This document shows positions 36,457 to 44,567 of a stretch of 64,000 nucleotides of DNA, one piece after another. Position 1 is the stretch's first letter. The number at the start of each line of letters is the position of its first letter. Source of the stretch: an uncultured Bacillota bacterium. Lineage in GTDB: Bacteria; Bacillota_I; Bacilli_A; RF39; UBA660. The DNA lies in NCBI GenBank assembly GCA_905205665.1, contig CAJLEF010000006.1, forward strand, positions 1-64,000, given 5' to 3'. The notes under the pieces are model-generated. The model did no database searches. It was not told the DNA's origin and saw only the letters and a list, made by a program, of their open reading frames with translations. The position numbers and the translations under genes were made by a program.

Positions 36457-36720
36457 TTAATGATGAACTTTCTTGTATTTTGTAATTTTACCCACAACTG
36501 GGGCACATTCGGTAAATAATTCTTTGACAGGAACTTCTAAAGCATCTGCAATATCAAATACCGTTCTAAGTTGAATTCCTTTATGTGCATTTTCTAATTG
36601 ACTAACATAATTAGCCGTTTTATTTATCATTTCAGCAAAGGCTTCTTGTGTAAGTCCTCTTTCTAAACGATATCTTTTAATATTATTTGCTAAATTAAGC
36701 ATTTTATCATAATGATTCAT
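36457..36720 (-). CDS. XRE family transcriptional regulator
   Basis: 87 residues with one Cro/CI-type helix-turn-helix (LTQEAFAEMINKTANYVSQLE, near 24-45) and a C-terminal tail. The single-domain layout resembles small plasmid/chromosomal regulators. Target unknown; the nearest candidate is the YfcC-like transporter downstream. Confidence 0.9.
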   Translation of the reverse strand: MNHYDKMLNLANNIKRYRLERGLTQEAFAEMINKTANYVSQLENAHKGIQLRTVFDIADALEVPVKELFTECAPVVGKITKYKKVHH

Positions 36721-36848
36721 TCACAACACCCAGATTAATTGTATCGAAGAAAAAAGAGCGATAACATTGACCGTGGGTTATAGTTAGTTCTAAAAGAACC
36801 ACATCTTAAAAAGTTTTTTCACATTTTATAAAAGAATTATTAACCATA

Positions 36849-36875
36849 GAAAAAGAGCCCTTAATGGACTCTAAA
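36849..36875 (-). terminator. Rho-independent terminator of lysS
   Basis: AGAGTCC/GGGCTCT hairpin (one G-U) with T-run on the minus strand, directly after the lysS stop. Confidence 0.85.
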
Positions 36876-38771
36876 TTAATATAATTTTGCTCCAGCTGGA
36901 ATATTATTATCAATTTGAATTAAGTTTAACTTTTCTTCTCCATTTTCTTCATGAACACAAGAAAGAAGCATTCCACAAGAAGATATTCCCATCATCGCTC
37001 TTGGAGGTAGATTTAAAATAGCAATTAAAGTCGAACCAATTAATTCTTCTGGTTCATAATAAGCATGAATTCCACTCAAAATAGTTCTATCAACGCCTGT
37101 TCCATCATCAAGTGTAAATTGTAATAATTTTTTACTCTTAGGCACAGCTACACAGTCTTTTACTTTAACAGCTCTAAAATCACAAGCACTGAAGTTTTCA
37201 AAATCAACATAGTCTTTAAATAATGGTTCAATGACAACATGACTGAAATCTGTTTTTAATTCTTCTTTTATAGAATTAGTTTTAATCACAGATTCTTTAT
37301 TATTTGTATTTCCTTTTTTCATGGTTGGAAATAAAACTACATCACGAATGGATTCTTGATTATAAATAAGCATCATTAAACGGTCAATACCAAAACCTAA
37401 ACCAGAGATAGGCGGCATACCTTGCTCCATAGCTCCCATAAAGTCTTCATCAAGTTCCATGGTCTCATCATCACCTTGGCTTTTAGCTTTAGCCTGTTCT
37501 TCAAAATTAGCTCTTTGAATTTCTGGGTCAACTAATTCTGAATAAGCATTACAAATTTCTGTACCACAAACAACAACTTGAAAAACATCTACAGCGTTTT
37601 TGTCTTCATCATTTCTTCTCGCAAGTGGTTTTAAAACAGCTGGATAATTATAAAGAATTGTTGGTCCAACAATATTAGCTCTAATTTTTTTCTTATAAAC
37701 AAAGTCAATAATTTGACTAATAGATTTATATTCATTTAAATCTTCCATTGTAAATAAACCTTTATTTATAACAAGTTCTTTTAATTTTTCAGGTTCTTCA
37801 ATGTCTAAGAAATCGTCACCTAATAATTCTTTCATAGCAGCAATATAGTTTATTCTTTCCCAGCTACCATCAAAAGATAGTTCATTACCACGATAATTAA
37901 TTGTTGTCGTACCAATAAGTTCTAATAGAGCATTTTTTATAAAATCTTGGAAGAAAACAATGGTGTCTTCAAAATTCCAGTATGCAACATACCATTCTAC
38001 TTGCGTAAATTCTTGAAGATGCTCCGTATCCATTCCTTCATTACGGAAGCATTTTGCCACTTCATAAACACGGTCAAAGCCAGCAGCAATACATTGTTTC
38101 AAATATGTTTCTGGAGCAATTCTTAAATTCATATCTAAATTTAATGCATTGTGATGCGTAAAAAATGGTTTTGCAGCCGCACCACTTACCGCAGTTTGCA
38201 TAATAGGAGTTTCTACTTCTAAGAAACCATTTTCTCCTAAATAACGATGTAAAAAAGCATAAAATTTACTACGTCCTAAGAAAACGTTACGTGATTCTTG
38301 ATTCATAATTAAATCGACATAACGGTTACGATATTTAAGTTCAGTGTCTTGTAGGCCATGAAATTTTTCTGGTAATGGTCTTAAAGCCTTACCTAAAAAT
38401 TGATAGTCTTTTACGCGTAAAGTTTTTTCGCCTGTTTGCGTAGTAAAGATTTCGCCTGTTGCCCCAATAAAATCACCAGAGTCAATTAATTTTTTGAAGA
38501 AATCATATTTTTCTTCGCCAATTTCATCAACTTTTAGTTCTAATTGTAAGTCCCCTTCTAACTCTCTAATACGAACAAATGATAATTTTCCCATTTTGCG
38601 CATAAAAATAATACGACCACAAACACTAACATCTGTTGTACCATCATCTAGCATTTTGGCTTCTTTTAAAGTATGAGTTCTTTTAAAACTATCTGGATAA
38701 GGATTACATACTTTAGCTATTTCACTTAACTTTTCTCTTCTTACTTTTTCTTGTTCTGTTAATTCTCTCAT
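36876..38771 (-). CDS. lysS: Lysine--tRNA ligase with C-terminal tRNA-binding domain
   Basis: 631 residues; standard LysRS is ~500. Residues 1-500 are normal class II LysRS (motif 2 RNEGMDTEHLQEFTQ, motif 3 GLGFGIDRLMMLI). Residues ~527-631 add an OB-fold tRNA-binding domain like the C-terminus of MetRS or Trbp111 (KVKDCVAVPKSKKLL, TILSGIHAYYEPEELIGS, PPRAMMGI, SSCGMLLSC). Start at 38771 follows GAAAGAGG. It is preceded by a T-box. Confidence 0.97.
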   Translation of the reverse strand: MRELTEQEKVRREKLSEIAKVCNPYPDSFKRTHTLKEAKMLDDGTTDVSVCGRIIFMRKMGKLSFVRIRELEGDLQLELKVDEIGEEKYDFFKKLIDSGDFIGATGEIFTTQTGEKTLRVKDYQFLGKALRPLPEKFHGLQDTELKYRNRYVDLIMNQESRNVFLGRSKFYAFLHRYLGENGFLEVETPIMQTAVSGAAAKPFFTHHNALNLDMNLRIAPETYLKQCIAAGFDRVYEVAKCFRNEGMDTEHLQEFTQVEWYVAYWNFEDTIVFFQDFIKNALLELIGTTTINYRGNELSFDGSWERINYIAAMKELLGDDFLDIEEPEKLKELVINKGLFTMEDLNEYKSISQIIDFVYKKKIRANIVGPTILYNYPAVLKPLARRNDEDKNAVDVFQVVVCGTEICNAYSELVDPEIQRANFEEQAKAKSQGDDETMELDEDFMGAMEQGMPPISGLGFGIDRLMMLIYNQESIRDVVLFPTMKKGNTNNKESVIKTNSIKEELKTDFSHVVIEPLFKDYVDFENFSACDFRAVKVKDCVAVPKSKKLLQFTLDDGTGVDRTILSGIHAYYEPEELIGSTLIAILNLPPRAMMGISSCGMLLSCVHEENGEEKLNLIQIDNNIPAGAKLY

Positions 38772-38794
38772 AGTTTTACCTCTTTCCATAAAAA

Positions 38795-39045
38795 AACAGT
38801 TACTCATCCTTTAAGGACGAATTAACTGTTAAATCCGCGGTACCACCTTAGTTCATATTATTTTAATATGCTCTTTAAAGTTTTTATCGAAACTACCCGA
38901 TTAAGCTCCTGTAGTTTTTTTCATTATTTTCTGCTAATGAGTTACACCAACCCTCATCTCTCTTTGAAACAGGATAAATAACTACTCCTACATTCAACAC
39001 TTTTTTATAACGGAGTTACATAACTCCCAAATGCACCTCAATTCT
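38795..39045 (-). promoter_or_regulatory. T-box leader (lysine) of lysS
   Basis: The highly conserved T-box GGTGGTACCGCGG is on the minus strand near 38835-38850. Upstream is a stem I with AGGAGTAGTTA, GTTGGTGTAACTC and a likely specifier AAA in GAAAAAAACTAC, with GTAG/CTAC closing the loop. Downstream TTAACTGTTAAA..CAGTTAA / AAAACAGTTACTC form competing terminator/antiterminator elements before the start. Uncharged tRNA-Lys would let transcription proceed. Confidence 0.85.
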
Positions 39046-39066
39046 CGCATAAAAGAAATGGTTTGT
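39030..39066 (-). promoter_or_regulatory. Promoter of the lysS T-box leader
   Basis: TTGACA, 17 bases, GAGAAT with an extended TGC before the -10 box, on the minus strand; transcript start is close to stem I of the T-box. Confidence 0.65.
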
Positions 39067-39254
39067 CAATCTATTTTAATTATGATAACAGTATCTAAAC
39101 AGTCATTTTATATTTTTTCACCTAAATGATATGTATCTTCATAGGCGCTTATTTCTCCGACTTACATTTCAAGGTTTTTATATGTTTTATTTTGACACGC
39201 ATAGATGAAGGTAGAATTAAAGCCTTTCAAACCATTCACAATTTTCTTTTATTT

Positions 39255-39289
39255 AAAAAAATACGGGAAATTCCTCTCATCCGTATTTT
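39255..39289 (-). terminator. Rho-independent terminator of tRNA-Trp
   Basis: AAAATACGG/CCGTATTTT hairpin with T7 following on the minus strand, ~35 bases after the tRNA 3' end. Between it and the T-box I see nothing recognisable. Confidence 0.8.
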
Positions 39290-39324
39290 AATTTATTAAC
39301 TCCTCATCAGAGCTTATTACCTTC

Positions 39325-39398
39325 TGGCAGAGGCGGAGAGAATCGAACTCCCATCAAAAGTTTTGGAGACTCCTATGCTACCATTATACCACGCCTCT
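39325..39398 (-). tRNA. tRNA-Trp (anticodon CCA)
   Basis: 74 bases. The acceptor stem AGAGGCG/CGCCTCT, TTCGATT T-loop and encoded CCA are clear. The anticodon loop CTCCAAA gives CCA, which reads UGG only. The D-stem has one apparent A-C mismatch. Anticodon CCA plus TGA stops in neighbouring genes show the standard genetic code. Confidence 0.92.
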
Positions 39399-39417
39399 AA
39401 AAATCAAAAGCAAGTTC

Positions 39418-39446
39418 ATTATAACATACCTACTGGGATATTTCTA
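39418..39446 (-). promoter_or_regulatory. Promoter of tRNA-Trp
   Basis: TATAAT preceded by TGT (extended -10) and, 17 bases upstream, TAGAAA. Its start site is ~12 bases ahead of the tRNA. Confidence 0.6.
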
Positions 39447-39477
39447 GTATTTTTTTAGAGTTTCCATCTTGCTTCAT

Positions 39478-40536
39478 TTATTTCAAACGATAGGAATTCG
39501 CAGCAATAATTTCTTGCGGAGTCATTAACTTTTTATTTTTCTTTTTTTCTTCCAAGACCGAATTGTAGTTATCCACAAAACTTTTATAATTATCAATTCC
39601 ATATTCTTTTATACAATCTATTACTTTTGAAAGATAGATTTTATTGTATAAATTATTTGATACTTCATCTATCATTGGCTGCGAAACACCCATTTTAATT
39701 AACAATTCTTGTAAAAAAAGGGTCATAAAATAATTTTGAACAGCAATCATATTTTTATATTCATCACAAACTTTATCATAATTGACAATTGACTTATCCG
39801 TTGAAGTTATTAAGTTATAATATTTTTTATCAGACAATTGATAGGTTTGAATAGTATCTTTTATTATCCTTTTAAACTCCTCACTTGTCTTTGAAGGCAT
39901 AACGCCACCTGTACTTTCTGATAAACTTAACGTTTCAAAAGGATATTTATTTGAATTCATTAAAGTAAACTTAATTGCTTCTTTTAAAGAACCTGTAAAT
40001 AAATTTATTGTCATATCTAACTGATTAAGTTTTTTTATTTCTTCTTTGCCTAAATTTTCATAATATTCTTTTTCAATTAATAAGATAGCTTCTTCTGATA
40101 AAAAAATATTTCCTTTAATAGCTGTATCCGTTGGAACTAACGAAACAGCCTCATTAATATGATATTTAAGTGGTTCAATAATAGCACATTTTTTACTTGA
40201 AAAAGTATTATTTCCAAAACCATGTTCGTTATCATCAGGGCATAAACCATTTAAGGAAAATAAGACCATAGAATTATAATCAGAAACATACGGTAAATAA
40301 TCTTTTAAAATTTCTGAGGAAGACGAAACATAATTATCATAATAATTTTCGTCAAACATTTTACTATAATCTAACCTAGGGATTATACCAGTTTCAAGTA
40401 AAAAATCACTTATCATGCCAGAAAAAGGAAGACCAATATTTTTAGTCAGATAACAAACGTTACTTAAAGGTTTCACAATTCCATCAAACGGTATAATATT
40501 GGTGGCTCTTACCAAAGCAATATTTTCAATACACAT
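39478..40536 (-). CDS. Hypothetical protein
   Basis: 352 residues without signal peptide or obvious membrane segment. No domain recognised. Predicted mixed strand/helix in the first 150 residues and helical afterwards. A Met-rich start (MCIENIALVRATNIIPFDG) and a lysine-rich C-terminus. It follows an MBL-fold gene by 12 bases, so the two are an operon; joint function unknown. Confidence 0.75.
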   Translation of the reverse strand: MCIENIALVRATNIIPFDGIVKPLSNVCYLTKNIGLPFSGMISDFLLETGIIPRLDYSKMFDENYYDNYVSSSSEILKDYLPYVSDYNSMVLFSLNGLCPDDNEHGFGNNTFSSKKCAIIEPLKYHINEAVSLVPTDTAIKGNIFLSEEAILLIEKEYYENLGKEEIKKLNQLDMTINLFTGSLKEAIKFTLMNSNKYPFETLSLSESTGGVMPSKTSEEFKRIIKDTIQTYQLSDKKYYNLITSTDKSIVNYDKVCDEYKNMIAVQNYFMTLFLQELLIKMGVSQPMIDEVSNNLYNKIYLSKVIDCIKEYGIDNYKSFVDNYNSVLEEKKKNKKLMTPQEIIAANSYRLK

Positions 40537-40548
40537 ACGCTTTCTCCT

Positions 40549-41259
40549 TTATTCTATATTAATTATTTGACCATCAGAAGGGACTATGACATTAGGATAA
40601 TTTAACTTCATAAGTTTTTCTCTCGTGGTATCTTCTAAGTGGCTTACAACAAAAGTGCAATTTGGATATTCTAAAGATAAGTAATTCAAATTATCAATTC
40701 CCTGATGAGACTTACTTCCTATATCTAACATACAATCACAAAATAAATATTTACATTTATGAGCCATTTGTAAAACAGAATCACAAAGGGCAGTATCACC
40801 TGTAAAACCAACAAAGACATTTTTACAATTAATAATATAACCAAAAGCGGGTTTCATTCTACCGTGATTCACTAAAACTTTAAATATTTGCAAATCATTA
40901 ATTGAAAAATTTGTCTTAAAACAATAATTAATTTTATTTAATGTATTTTTCAAAGACTGTGGAAAAGAAAGCCTACTTATTTGGCGTATCTTCTTTTTTC
41001 CGTCTTTAGAGCAATAAATATTTATATTGTTGTCAGATTTTTTTATTTTATGAAGTAACCAAAAAGGAACATCAAAATAATGATCTCCGTGAAAATGCGT
41101 CAATAAAATATGATTAACATTTATAGGATTAATTCCTAAACGATATAAATACTTACAAGCTCCATTAGGAAAATCAATCATAATTTCATCGTTAATAAGA
41201 TAACAAGCACTATTAAATTTAGTCCACATGCTTCCTGAACCAATTATTTGTATTTTCAA
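40549..41259 (-). CDS. Metallo-beta-lactamase fold hydrolase (RNase Z-like)
   Basis: 236 residues from a TTG start (41259), chosen because GAGGAG lies six bases before it; an upstream TTG has no site. The metal motif THFHGDHYFD, a second His in the NHGR segment, the Asp of FTGDTALCD and VVSHLEDTTREK fit the RNase Z / MBL subgroup. The substrate may be RNA or a phosphodiester; inference only. Operon with the unknown gene downstream. Confidence 0.8.
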   Translation of the reverse strand: MKIQIIGSGSMWTKFNSACYLINDEIMIDFPNGACKYLYRLGINPINVNHILLTHFHGDHYFDVPFWLLHKIKKSDNNINIYCSKDGKKKIRQISRLSFPQSLKNTLNKINYCFKTNFSINDLQIFKVLVNHGRMKPAFGYIINCKNVFVGFTGDTALCDSVLQMAHKCKYLFCDCMLDIGSKSHQGIDNLNYLSLEYPNCTFVVSHLEDTTREKLMKLNYPNVIVPSDGQIINIE

Positions 41260-41354
41260 ATTTTTCTCCTCTTTCAATTATTATTTTATACATGTAGTAT
41301 ATCATATAAAAAACAATTAAGAAAATTTTACATACACTATTTTAGGTGATTATT

Positions 41355-41780
41355 ATGATTATTCAATATACAGCAAAGGAAAAAGAATTATTAGCCAGAA
41401 TTATGCGGGCTGAAGCATTAGCTGAAGGTGACCTTGGTATGCTTATGGTTGGAAATGTCGTTGTAAATAGAGCCTTAGCAAATTGTTATACATTTAAAAA
41501 CATCAATACAATATATGATGCCATTTATCAACCTAATCAATTTGTAGGTATAAATAGTTCTTTATTCCAAGCAAGTCCAACAACATTAGAAAAAAACTTA
41601 GCTGAAAGAATTTTAAAAGGAGAATATTATTATCCAGCTACACACGCCTTATGGTTTTATGCTCCTTCTAAGAATAAAGGTTGTAAATCAACTTGGTATA
41701 CCCAACCTCTTGCTGGTAGTTATAAAGGACATTGTTTTTATAATCCTCAAAAAGGTCAATGTAGTGAAATTTATAATTAA
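41355..41780 (+). CDS. SleB/CwlJ-type cell wall hydrolase
   Basis: 141 residues, single hydrolase_2 domain: LLARIMRAEALAEGDLGML with the catalytic Glu, GNVVVNRAL, HALWFYAP and CxxGHCFYNP-like segments. There is no signal peptide, as in CwlJ. In spore formers the family degrades cortex peptidoglycan; export route here unknown. ATG 41355 follows AGGTGATTATT. Convergent with the amidase gene. Confidence 0.85.
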   Translation: MIIQYTAKEKELLARIMRAEALAEGDLGMLMVGNVVVNRALANCYTFKNINTIYDAIYQPNQFVGINSSLFQASPTTLEKNLAERILKGEYYYPATHALWFYAPSKNKGCKSTWYTQPLAGSYKGHCFYNPQKGQCSEIYN

Positions 41781-41786
41781 CGATTT

Positions 41787-41822
41787 TAAAAAAAACAGCT
41801 CAATATATGAACTGCTTTTTTA
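41787..41822. terminator. Bidirectional terminator
   Basis: AAAACAGctc..gaaCTGCTTTT hairpin between the convergent SleB-like and amidase genes, with A- and T-runs on both sides. Confidence 0.65.
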
Positions 41823-43004
41823 TGGTATTATGAGTTTTTGACCAATACTTAATAAATTACTTGTTAAATTATTTTGTTTTTTTATGGCATCAACTGTAGT
41901 ATTGTACTTTCTTGCTATGGAGTAAAGATTGTCGCCTTTAGAAACTGTATAAATAGCATTCTCGGTACTAGTTGGAATTTTAAGGATTTGCCCTACACTT
42001 AAAAGATTACTTGTTAAGTTATTATATGCTTTAAGTTCATCAACACTTGTGTTATTTTTTAAGGCAATTTGATATAAGTTATCACCTGGTTTTACAATAT
42101 AGGTATTTCCTGAAGAACTCTGACTATTTTTCTTAACCTTAAGAGTTTGGCCTACGCTTAAAAAATCACTTGTAAGATTATTTAAGGCCTTTAATTCATT
42201 AACCGTTAGATTAAACCGGTTGGCAATACTATAAAGGTTGTCACCTTTTTGAACAACATATGTACTTTCATTATCTTCATCTTTAATTGGGATAATTAAA
42301 ACTTGATTAATAGATAAACTATTATTTGTTAAATTATTTTTTTCTTTTAATTCTGAAACTGTCACACCATATTTTCTAGCAATCGTCCATAAAGTATCAC
42401 CTGGTTTTACAATATAAGTATTAGACGAGCCACTACTTGGTGTATACGTAACTCCTAAGTAATTAGCAACACCCCTTACAACAGCTTCCGCCAATTCTTG
42501 CCAATTATTTTTTAAAAGATTGGCATCATCACCTGTACTATCCGCAAAGCCATATTCAACAATAATAGATTCATTATTAGGGGTATCTCTTAAAATATAG
42601 TAATAATCTTTAGATGGGTCACTTGGCAATCTTCTTTGATAATACTTACGAACATTTTGGCCTGAGCGAATAAATTCATTTGCTATTGTCTTAGCCAATT
42701 TATCATTATTTCTCAAAGCATAAATAATTTCCGCACCATCACCACCACCGGCATTAATGTGATTGGATATAAGTAAAACATCATTCCCATTCCCATAAAA
42801 ATTTTGTGCTTTTATTGGTCTTTCTTTTGGACCTAAGGTACTATCATCTGTTCTTGTCATACTATTTTCAATGCCAAGTTCATCAAACCTTTTATGTAAA
42901 TATTTGCTTATTTCCAACGTTTTATTTTTTTCTATAATACCATTGGCACTTGTTCCAGGATCATCTCCCCCGTGACCTGCGTCAATCACAATTTTTTTAG
43001 CCAT
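41820..43004 (-). CDS. N-acetylmuramoyl-L-alanine amidase with four LysM domains
   Basis: 394 residues. Amidase_3 domain (2-190) with zinc ligands H11, E25, H82 and catalytic E150. Four LysM repeats follow (about 197-240, 252-296, 307-351, 352-394), each with a YIVKPGD / YVVQKGD-type start and NNLTSN-type end. No signal peptide is visible, so export may be by holin, non-classical route or a phage origin. Start 43004 follows AGGTGATAAAT; an upstream GTG is not used. Confidence 0.9.
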   Translation of the reverse strand: MAKKIVIDAGHGGDDPGTSANGIIEKNKTLEISKYLHKRFDELGIENSMTRTDDSTLGPKERPIKAQNFYGNGNDVLLISNHINAGGGDGAEIIYALRNNDKLAKTIANEFIRSGQNVRKYYQRRLPSDPSKDYYYILRDTPNNESIIVEYGFADSTGDDANLLKNNWQELAEAVVRGVANYLGVTYTPSSGSSNTYIVKPGDTLWTIARKYGVTVSELKEKNNLTNNSLSINQVLIIPIKDEDNESTYVVQKGDNLYSIANRFNLTVNELKALNNLTSDFLSVGQTLKVKKNSQSSSGNTYIVKPGDNLYQIALKNNTSVDELKAYNNLTSNLLSVGQILKIPTSTENAIYTVSKGDNLYSIARKYNTTVDAIKKQNNLTSNLLSIGQKLIIP

Positions 43005-43071
43005 ATTTATCACCTAAAGTATTGTATGATAATTACCTAAATATGTTATTGTCGTTTTAACAATTATTGGA

Positions 43072-43177
43072 TCATGCCTTGGTATTTTGATAAAATTTAT
43101 CAAATAATTCTTTTTCTTCAGAAAGTATTTCTCCTGTTATAGATAAATTTCGATATTTAAAACAATCGTTTTTTCAT
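43072..43177 (-). pseudogene. Possible small broken ORF
   Basis: A good ribosome site and ATG (GGAGATAAAAAAATG, start 43177) open a frame that stops after six codons. If one A is removed from the following A-run, the frame encodes about 34 residues (..KNDCFKYRNLSITGEI.. ending ..FDKFYQNTKA) with protein-like composition. It may be a decayed or frameshifted peptide gene, or chance. Confidence 0.3.
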
Positions 43178-43185
43178 TTTTTTAT

Positions 43186-43237
43186 CTCCTAGTCACCATT
43201 ATAAATATTTTTCATAATTATATAAATCAACTAGGAG
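43186..43237. repeat. 8-base inverted repeat around the small broken ORF
   Basis: CTCCTAGT at 43186-43193 and ACTAGGAG at 43230-43237 are perfect inverse copies, 36 bases apart. The minus-strand AGGAG is the ribosome site of the small ORF, so the repeat could mask it. Confidence 0.5.
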
Positions 43238-43245
43238 TTGAACAA

Positions 43246-43280
43246 ACTAAAAATCAAATTGCAGTTAATTGATTTTTTTT
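43246..43280 (-). terminator. Terminator of the transglutaminase-like gene
   Basis: AAATCAATT/AATTTGATTT stem (one bulge) and T-rich tail on the minus strand, overlapping the stop codon. Confidence 0.65.
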
Positions 43281-44218
43281 AAAATTCTATTTAAATTGGG
43301 CACTGAACAATTATGTACAATTAAACCGTTTTTAACAGCATGAGCAAAATTACTAATATCCACTTTACAATATTTGGCTCGTTTTCTATTATATAAATAA
43401 ATGTCTGTTACTTGACCAGTTTGAACAGATATACAAAGAATATACTTCCGTTCCCCATTTATATCTTTATAACAGTCTATCATTCTGATTTTTCCCGTTG
43501 ATTTTTGATAATCAAATTCATCTTTATTAAAAAAATGTTCCAATATTGTTTTATGATGCCATTCTATATCCGTATATCCCATCTTTTCTAAAGAATAAAC
43601 GTCGACATTTTCTAAAATAAATTGTACCCTTTCTCTAAAATCAGTAATAGAATCAGAAATGAGCCTAATTAAATATAAATATTCATCTGCATAATAATAA
43701 TCAGATGAAATATATCCAATTTTTCTATCTATTTGTTCTTGTTCGAATCTTGAAATAACCATATTCATTTCTTTGATAGAATCAATACCAAAATTTTTCG
43801 TAAAATAATGAGATTGAATATTATATAAATCTTCTTGAAGATCAACATAATAAGTCCGACCATCTTTTTGCTTTATCATATTATAAACATGAGGACATTT
43901 TCTTATATCATCTTGATCCACTAATGTTTTAATATCCACTTTAAAAAACCTTAAGATATATTCTAAAATATAAGAAGAAGATTTACAGATGATTTTGGCG
44001 TTTTTCAAGCATTCTTCTAAATCATTTTTAAATTGACTATGATATTTATACATATTTTGTCTTGTTTTACTATTTCCAAATGGCAAAAATTTTTCATTAA
44101 AAGATAATCTTTCACCAAGAGTTAAGTAAACATATCTTATAAGTTCTAGTTCTGTTATATTAGGATGTATTGCAATGTATTTTTTAACTTCTAAAATATA
44201 CTCATCTAAATAGCCCAT
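43265..44218 (-). CDS. Transglutaminase-like protein
   Basis: 317 residues. A probable Cys-His-Asp triad of the transglutaminase-like fold: C78 in KIICKSSSYILEYI, H110 in CPHVYNMIKQKDGR, D126 in YYVDLQEDL. Spacing and flanking residues fit the family. The rest is unknown. No signal peptide. It is the last gene after copA-copZ-like genes; AAGGAGG precedes the ATG. Could be a protease, peptidase or effector; the identification rests on the triad. Confidence 0.6.
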   Translation of the reverse strand: MGYLDEYILEVKKYIAIHPNITELELIRYVYLTLGERLSFNEKFLPFGNSKTRQNMYKYHSQFKNDLEECLKNAKIICKSSSYILEYILRFFKVDIKTLVDQDDIRKCPHVYNMIKQKDGRTYYVDLQEDLYNIQSHYFTKNFGIDSIKEMNMVISRFEQEQIDRKIGYISSDYYYADEYLYLIRLISDSITDFRERVQFILENVDVYSLEKMGYTDIEWHHKTILEHFFNKDEFDYQKSTGKIRMIDCYKDINGERKYILCISVQTGQVTDIYLYNRKRAKYCKVDISNFAHAVKNGLIVHNCSVPNLNRILKKIN

Positions 44219-44337
44219 TATTTTTCCTCCTTAACTTTTTCATCATCAGTTATCTCTGTTTCTTTTTAATTACGTCCAGTTACCGAAAAAGTAAAAGTAA
44301 ATAGTATTAGAAGAACACCTATCTTTTTCATAATCAT
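44218..44337 (-). pseudogene. Short secretory-type ORF split by an in-frame stop
   Basis: The ATG (44337) overlaps the copZ-like TGA. The frame encodes a 23-residue signal-peptide-like segment (MIMKKIGVLLILFTFTFSVT..) then TAA, then 15 more codons (KETEITDDEKVKEEK) ending in a TAA that overlaps the next gene ATG. A single base change of CGT to TGT would make a lipobox Cys. The exact fit between two overlaps suggests a former small lipoprotein gene. Confidence 0.4.
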
Positions 44338-44564
44338 TTTCCTTCAATATTAGTTACTTGGTAACCAAGATTAGTAATAGTTTTTTTAATATCTTCATCA
44401 CTAATCACGGCATTTGAATAAATTTCAGCCTTTTTATTAGCTAAATTCACTTTAACCTTCGTCACATTTTCTAGTTCTTTTAAAGAACTTTCTACTTTAT
44501 TTTTACAATGATTACACATCATGCCTTCAATCGTAACTATTTTTCTAATCTTTTTATGAAACAT
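44334..44564 (-). CDS. copZ: CopZ-like copper chaperone
   Basis: 76 residues, one HMA domain with MMCNHC (CxxC) near 15-20. It passes Cu(I) to CopA. Three bases after copA; its TGA overlaps the next ATG. The N-terminus (MFHKKIRK) is unusually basic. Part of the copper operon with the CsoR-like operator at 46994-47010. Confidence 0.88.
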   Translation of the reverse strand: MFHKKIRKIVTIEGMMCNHCKNKVESSLKELENVTKVKVNLANKKAEIYSNAVISDEDIKKTITNLGYQVTNIEGK

Positions 44565-44567
44565 ATT

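Noticed and set aside
39325..39398. Mycoplasma-type code with TGA as tryptophan
   Set aside because: The tRNA-Trp anticodon is CCA and several genes end naturally in TGA with overlaps to the next ATG.
41820..43013. Prophage lysis cassette
   Set aside because: The amidase/LysM gene lacks a holin, phage structural genes or integrase nearby; housekeeping or spore-type hydrolase is equally likely.
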